Assembly (NCBI GenBank): GCA_021801125.1
Contig: JAJYYI010000022.1
Location: forward strand, 1 to 34,885
DNA length: 34,885 nucleotides
Origin: Deltaproteobacteria bacterium
GTDB taxonomy: Bacteria > Desulfobacterota > Binatia > Binatales > Binataceae
Direction: 5' to 3'
The position numbers and the translations under genes were made by a program. Positions within the stretch are counted from its first letter, which is position 1; the number at the start of each line of letters is the position of its first letter. Positions 33,055 through 34,885 of the stretch are shown one piece after another. The notes beneath the pieces are model-generated. The model was given only the letters and a program-made list of their open reading frames with translations, had not been told where the DNA came from and did no database searches.

Positions 33055-33418
33055 TGAGCACTGGCGCAGTCTAGCCGCAGTTCTGTGAGCGCTAGGCCGC
33101 GTCCCCATGCTGCCAAGGCGTGTGTGCTGATAGCCCGTGTTATGCGTTAATGCTTTATCCCGGCCATCTGTAGTCTGGCCACCCGCGCAGTTTCAACGCC
33201 AAGGTTTGAGGACGTGAGCCCGACGCGCCAACCCCAACGGGGAGAAGGCTTTTAGCGCGGCGCAAGGTCCGCAACGTAACGTAATGCCATGTTGCGAGAG
33301 GGCTTCCCAAAGTTTGCACGGAATGCACCGATTTGTCCCATTTCATCCCCCCTGCTAAACGCCATGCGCGCCTAGCCGAGGCGCGAAAGAGCCTACTTGG
33401 TCTGCTAGAATCCATCCT
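33055..33418. other. 364-bp stretch without a convincing gene
   Basis: A minus-strand open frame (33155-33415) has no family features and is judged spurious. The right end holds an extended -10 box, TGCTAGAAT (33403-33411), placed 7 nt before the GTG of the next gene, and no -35 match is visible. The rest shows nothing recognisable. Confidence 0.6.
33403..33411 (+). promoter_or_regulatory. Extended -10 box for a probably leaderless gene
   Basis: TGCTAGAAT ends 7 nt before GTG 33419, so transcription should begin at or next to the start codon. The sequence 17 bp upstream (GCGAAA) is not a -35 match, consistent with an extended -10 promoter. The same arrangement occurs at 13942-13960. Confidence 0.5.
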
Positions 33419-33661
33419 GTGACGTTACTTTGCGGACATGAGCGGGTACTTGCCCGGGCTTCTCGGCGCTACTGCTCACGTGCCTGCCAACAACGCGCAT
33501 ACCGAGCCCGCAAGGCGCAAACCGAGTACGCCCGGATTAAAGCTCCCTTGCTACGGCTGCGCGCGCAGCTTGAGGCCTACCAGCACGCGAGAACGCCCCA
33601 CCCATTCAACGCAGCGCTAATCGCGGCGGTCAACGAGGCGCTGAACGCAATCCCCAGCTAG
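33419..33661 (+). CDS. Small treble-clef-like zinc-finger protein
   Basis: An 80-residue protein with cysteines and histidine arranged as CGH near the start and YCSRACQQRAYRARKAQ at 18-34, then a helical tail. Short proteins with a CSxxC followed by xRAYRxR occur widely as small DNA-binding or regulatory zinc fingers. The start is GTG 33419 with no ribosome-binding site, because the -10 box is only 7 nt away; a leaderless transcript would explain this. Confidence 0.62.
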   Translation: MTLLCGHERVLARASRRYCSRACQQRAYRARKAQTEYARIKAPLLRLRAQLEAYQHARTPHPFNAALIAAVNEALNAIPS

Positions 33662-33786
33662 CGTAAAACCGGACGCGGGGTTTATAACTTAACCGAGCCC
33701 CCTGCCGCGCCGCTAGAAGGCTGCCGGCCAAAGATGTTCTAGGTTCCACGAGGTAAGGAATCCATTCACGGCCTAAGCCTGCCATC

Positions 33787-33930
33787 GACGCAGACTGAGG
33801 CCTTCGGCCGCCAGCGCATGCGCTCCTACTCGGGAATTTGGCACGGAAACGGCCCGAGGCGCCGTCCTGAGCAGCCAGCCTAGGTCTTGGTGCGTCCGGT
33901 TTCGAGGCTTCCGCATAGGCTAAACTGGCC
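33787..33930. other. Conserved non-coding block shared with element 1 (copy 2)
   Basis: Counterpart of 12606-12760, with 33841-33930 aligning to 12671-12760 without gaps. It again lies between convergent genes, just after the plus-strand small genes and before the cargo slot. The hairpin GAGGCCTTCGGCC near 33797-33809 is a further structured element. Reading frames are not conserved between the two copies. Confidence 0.6.
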
Positions 33931-34263
33931 TTAATTGCGCTTCAGGCATCGCAGCAAGCCTATCTCCCAATCATCATCGGCCACGTCTAACGTTGTGCCC
34001 TTGAGCCCCGCATCGCCTAGCCGGTAGCGCAAGCGCACCACAAGCGCTTCATCGCCCGGCGCAAGCGCTGTCGCCTCGCGCGAGATAGCGACCGCTACGC
34101 CCGTCATGCGCTCAATGAACCGCGCAGTCTCGGGATAGCCGACGCGCGACGTGAACGGCCCAGCCCTAAGCCACGTAGCCATATCATCGAGGCTTAGCGG
34201 CAGATATTCGTAGCGGCCAAACCCCCCGGCGGGAATTACCGCGCTGTTCATGACGAATCTCAT
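33931..34263 (-). CDS. DUF1874 / AcrIII-1-type protein with tyrosine at the catalytic histidine
   Basis: A 110-residue protein matching the STIV B116/DUF1874 family: MNSAVIPAGGFGRYEYLPLS, then SRVGYPETARFIERMTG, ALAPGDEALVVRLRYRL, and WEIGLLRCL. Characterised members (AcrIII-1, Crn2) are ring nucleases that degrade cyclic tetra-adenylate and so shut down type III CRISPR. Their catalytic histidine lies in an IGH motif (His47 in SIRV1 gp29); the aligned residue here is Tyr43 (VGY). The arginine of the RL motif is kept (Arg81). The protein may be inactive, act as a cA4 sponge, or do something else. The gene is bracketed by 26-bp near-identical direct repeats. Confidence 0.82.
   Translation of the reverse strand: MRFVMNSAVIPAGGFGRYEYLPLSLDDMATWLRAGPFTSRVGYPETARFIERMTGVAVAISREATALAPGDEALVVRLRYRLGDAGLKGTTLDVADDDWEIGLLRCLKRN
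33957..33982. repeat. 26-bp imperfect direct repeat, left copy
   Basis: 23 of 26 bases match 34268-34293 (core GCCTATCTCCCA-TCATC). This copy lies inside the AcrIII-1-like gene and encodes its conserved DDDWEIG segment. Confidence 0.8.
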
Positions 34264-34267
34264 CGGA

Positions 34268-34293
34268 AGCCTATCTCCCAGTCATCCTAGGCC
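34268..34293. repeat. 26-bp imperfect direct repeat, right copy
   Basis: Overlaps the TAG stop of the gene at 34287 and lies just before the AcrIII-1-like ATG. Read on the minus strand it encodes DDWEIGF after the stop, so it looks like the leftover 3' end of another DUF1874 gene. Its GGGAG may now act as the ribosome-binding site for the intact copy. Confidence 0.8.
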
Positions 34294-34550
34294 TGCCGGC
34301 GCTGAGCACGCTTGCGGTAAGCGGCCCGGCGCGCAGCGTCCTTCACCCAGTTCGAGATCGTGACGGCATAATCATCGAGCGCGGGTTCGAATATCTCGCC
34401 AAGGTCGCCGTCGGTGTTGTGCCCTAGGCGCGTAGTCGCGGCGACGCCCACGAATTCGCGGATCGCTTCTTCGATCGCCCAGTCCGGCGCATCGGCCGCA
34501 AGCGGCCGGACGCGCAAGGCCAGCGCTACCCTTAGTTGCTGCGTTGTCAT
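34287..34550 (-). CDS. Unknown 87-aa protein, second gene of minus-strand cargo operon
   Basis: An 87-residue protein starting MTTQQLRVALALRVRPLAAD, with a helical middle (WAIEEAIREFVGVAATTRLG) and a basic tail (RRAAYRKRAQRRQA). No family recognised. The start is ATG 34550, which overlaps the preceding stop by one base pair-step (ATGA); the longer frame to 34835 only reads through the upstream gene in the wrong frame. It lies in the cargo slot and has no counterpart in E1. Confidence 0.7.
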   Translation of the reverse strand: MTTQQLRVALALRVRPLAADAPDWAIEEAIREFVGVAATTRLGHNTDGDLGEIFEPALDDYAVTISNWVKDAARRAAYRKRAQRRQA

Positions 34551-34798
34551 TGCCGAACCCCCATCACGGCGCGCCGATAACTCGGCCAGCGCGAAATGTC
34601 TCTGGCATACAATTTCGCCAAGGCCGTTAGCGTGTCGATATGGAACGAGGCCAAAGGCCCTAGTTCTTCGCCACGGCTGGCGACCACAAGCCCGACGACT
34701 TCCTGAGCCGCGCCGACGATAGCGTAAGCCGGGATAAAATCCGCGACCTGCTCGGCCAAGTGTCGCTCCAGTTCTTCGCGTAGCTCCGATGCGGTCAT
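34547..34798 (-). CDS. Conserved small protein paralogous to 13223-13492
   Basis: An 83-residue protein sharing its core (VADFIPAYAIVGAA, RGEELGPLASFHIDT, ARDISRWPSYRR) with the E1 protein. Family unknown. GGGGGG lies just upstream of ATG 34798, and its stop overlaps the next ATG. It marks the promoter-proximal border of the cargo slot in both elements. Confidence 0.78.
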   Translation of the reverse strand: MTASELREELERHLAEQVADFIPAYAIVGAAQEVVGLVVASRGEELGPLASFHIDTLTALAKLYARDISRWPSYRRAVMGVRQ

Positions 34799-34810
34799 AG
34801 CATCCCCCCA

Positions 34811-34885
34811 TTACTCGGACTCGGGTTCGCACCAACGCGGATCGCTGCGTATCGCATCCGCGACGCGCCGGCGCAGCGCGGCCGG
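34811..34885 (-). CDS. C-terminal end of an unknown gene entering from the right edge
   Basis: On the minus strand an open frame enters from the window end and stops at TAA 34811-34813, 12 bp before the next ATG. The visible residues read AALRRRVADAIRSDPRWCEP followed by ESE. Spacing suggests it is the gene upstream of 34547-34798 in the same operon. Too little is visible to name it. Confidence 0.45.
   Translation of the reverse strand, partial: PAALRRRVADAIRSDPRWCEPESE

Noticed and set aside
33155-33415. 86-residue minus-strand open frame
   Set aside because: No family features, no ribosome-binding site and no E1 counterpart.
34551-34835. 95-residue N-terminal extension of the 87-aa cargo gene
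   Set aside because: It only reads the 83-aa conserved gene in the wrong frame; ATG 34550 is coupled to that gene's stop.
6537-34885. A distal tRNA-Glu attachment repeat inside the window
   Set aside because: I looked for GGGTTCAAATCCCGTCGGGG and close variants and found none besides the tRNA itself.

Overview
The left 6.6 kb looks like a chromosome backbone: the end of a division and cell-wall cluster (murC-murB-ftsQ-ftsA-ftsZ, all +, with overlapping or near-overlapping starts), a JAMM-type metalloprotease gene and a complete tRNA-Glu(TTC). High GC, the gene order and the FtsZ/FtsA sequence style suggest a deltaproteobacteria-like lineage (Desulfobacterota, Binatota or similar, probably a metagenome assembly). 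That assignment is an impression, not a test.

From the 3' end of tRNA-Glu onward the DNA is accessory. Element 1 (E1, about 6.6-13.6 kb) has a tyrosine integrase ending 100 bp from the tRNA, a CGNR zinc-finger gene overlapping the integrase start, a divergent excisionase-like HTH gene, a D5-type primase/helicase, and a run of small phage/plasmid-style genes. It also has arrays of 9-bp GGCGAT repeats that look like origin iterons. The region ends with a 42-nt tRNA-Thr(CGT) 3' fragment at 13.6 kb, a second attachment-site scar.

The middle (14.2-29.8 kb) is a defence island. A plus-strand trio (a TIGR04255-type protein, a 123-aa protein and a 183-aa 'QSCD' protein) is a candidate uncharacterised system. 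It converges on a six-gene minus-strand operon read pglZ > brxL > brxA-like > brxB-like > zinc-ribbon DNA methyltransferase > giant BrxC-like ATPase. This is recognisably BREX, but its gene order and its methyltransferase do not match the classical types. A BrnT/BrnA toxin-antitoxin pair lies just upstream of the operon on the same strand.

Element 2 (E2, 30.1 kb to the right edge) is a second replicon of the same style. Its ArdC-like and primase genes are wrecked (truncation, internal deletion with frameshift, in-frame TGA). It keeps iterons, zinc-ribbon proteins, a small protein with an SSB-like DDIPF tail, and a near-identical copy of an E1 gene. E1 and E2 share a conserved non-coding block (12.6-12.76 / 33.8-33.93 kb) and a paralogous minus-strand gene (13223-13492 / 34547-34798). 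Between these lies a variable cargo slot. In E1 the slot holds an unknown 107-aa gene bracketed by 18-bp direct repeats. In E2 it holds an 87-aa gene and a DUF1874/AcrIII-1-type gene bracketed by 26-bp near-identical repeats. AcrIII-1 proteins are anti-type III CRISPR ring nucleases, but here the catalytic histidine position is tyrosine.

The most interesting points are the non-canonical BREX operon, the TIGR04255 trio, the repeat-bracketed cargo slot with the altered AcrIII-1 homologue, and the non-coding block and iterons shared by the two elements. No CRISPR array, rRNA or recognisable insertion sequence was found.
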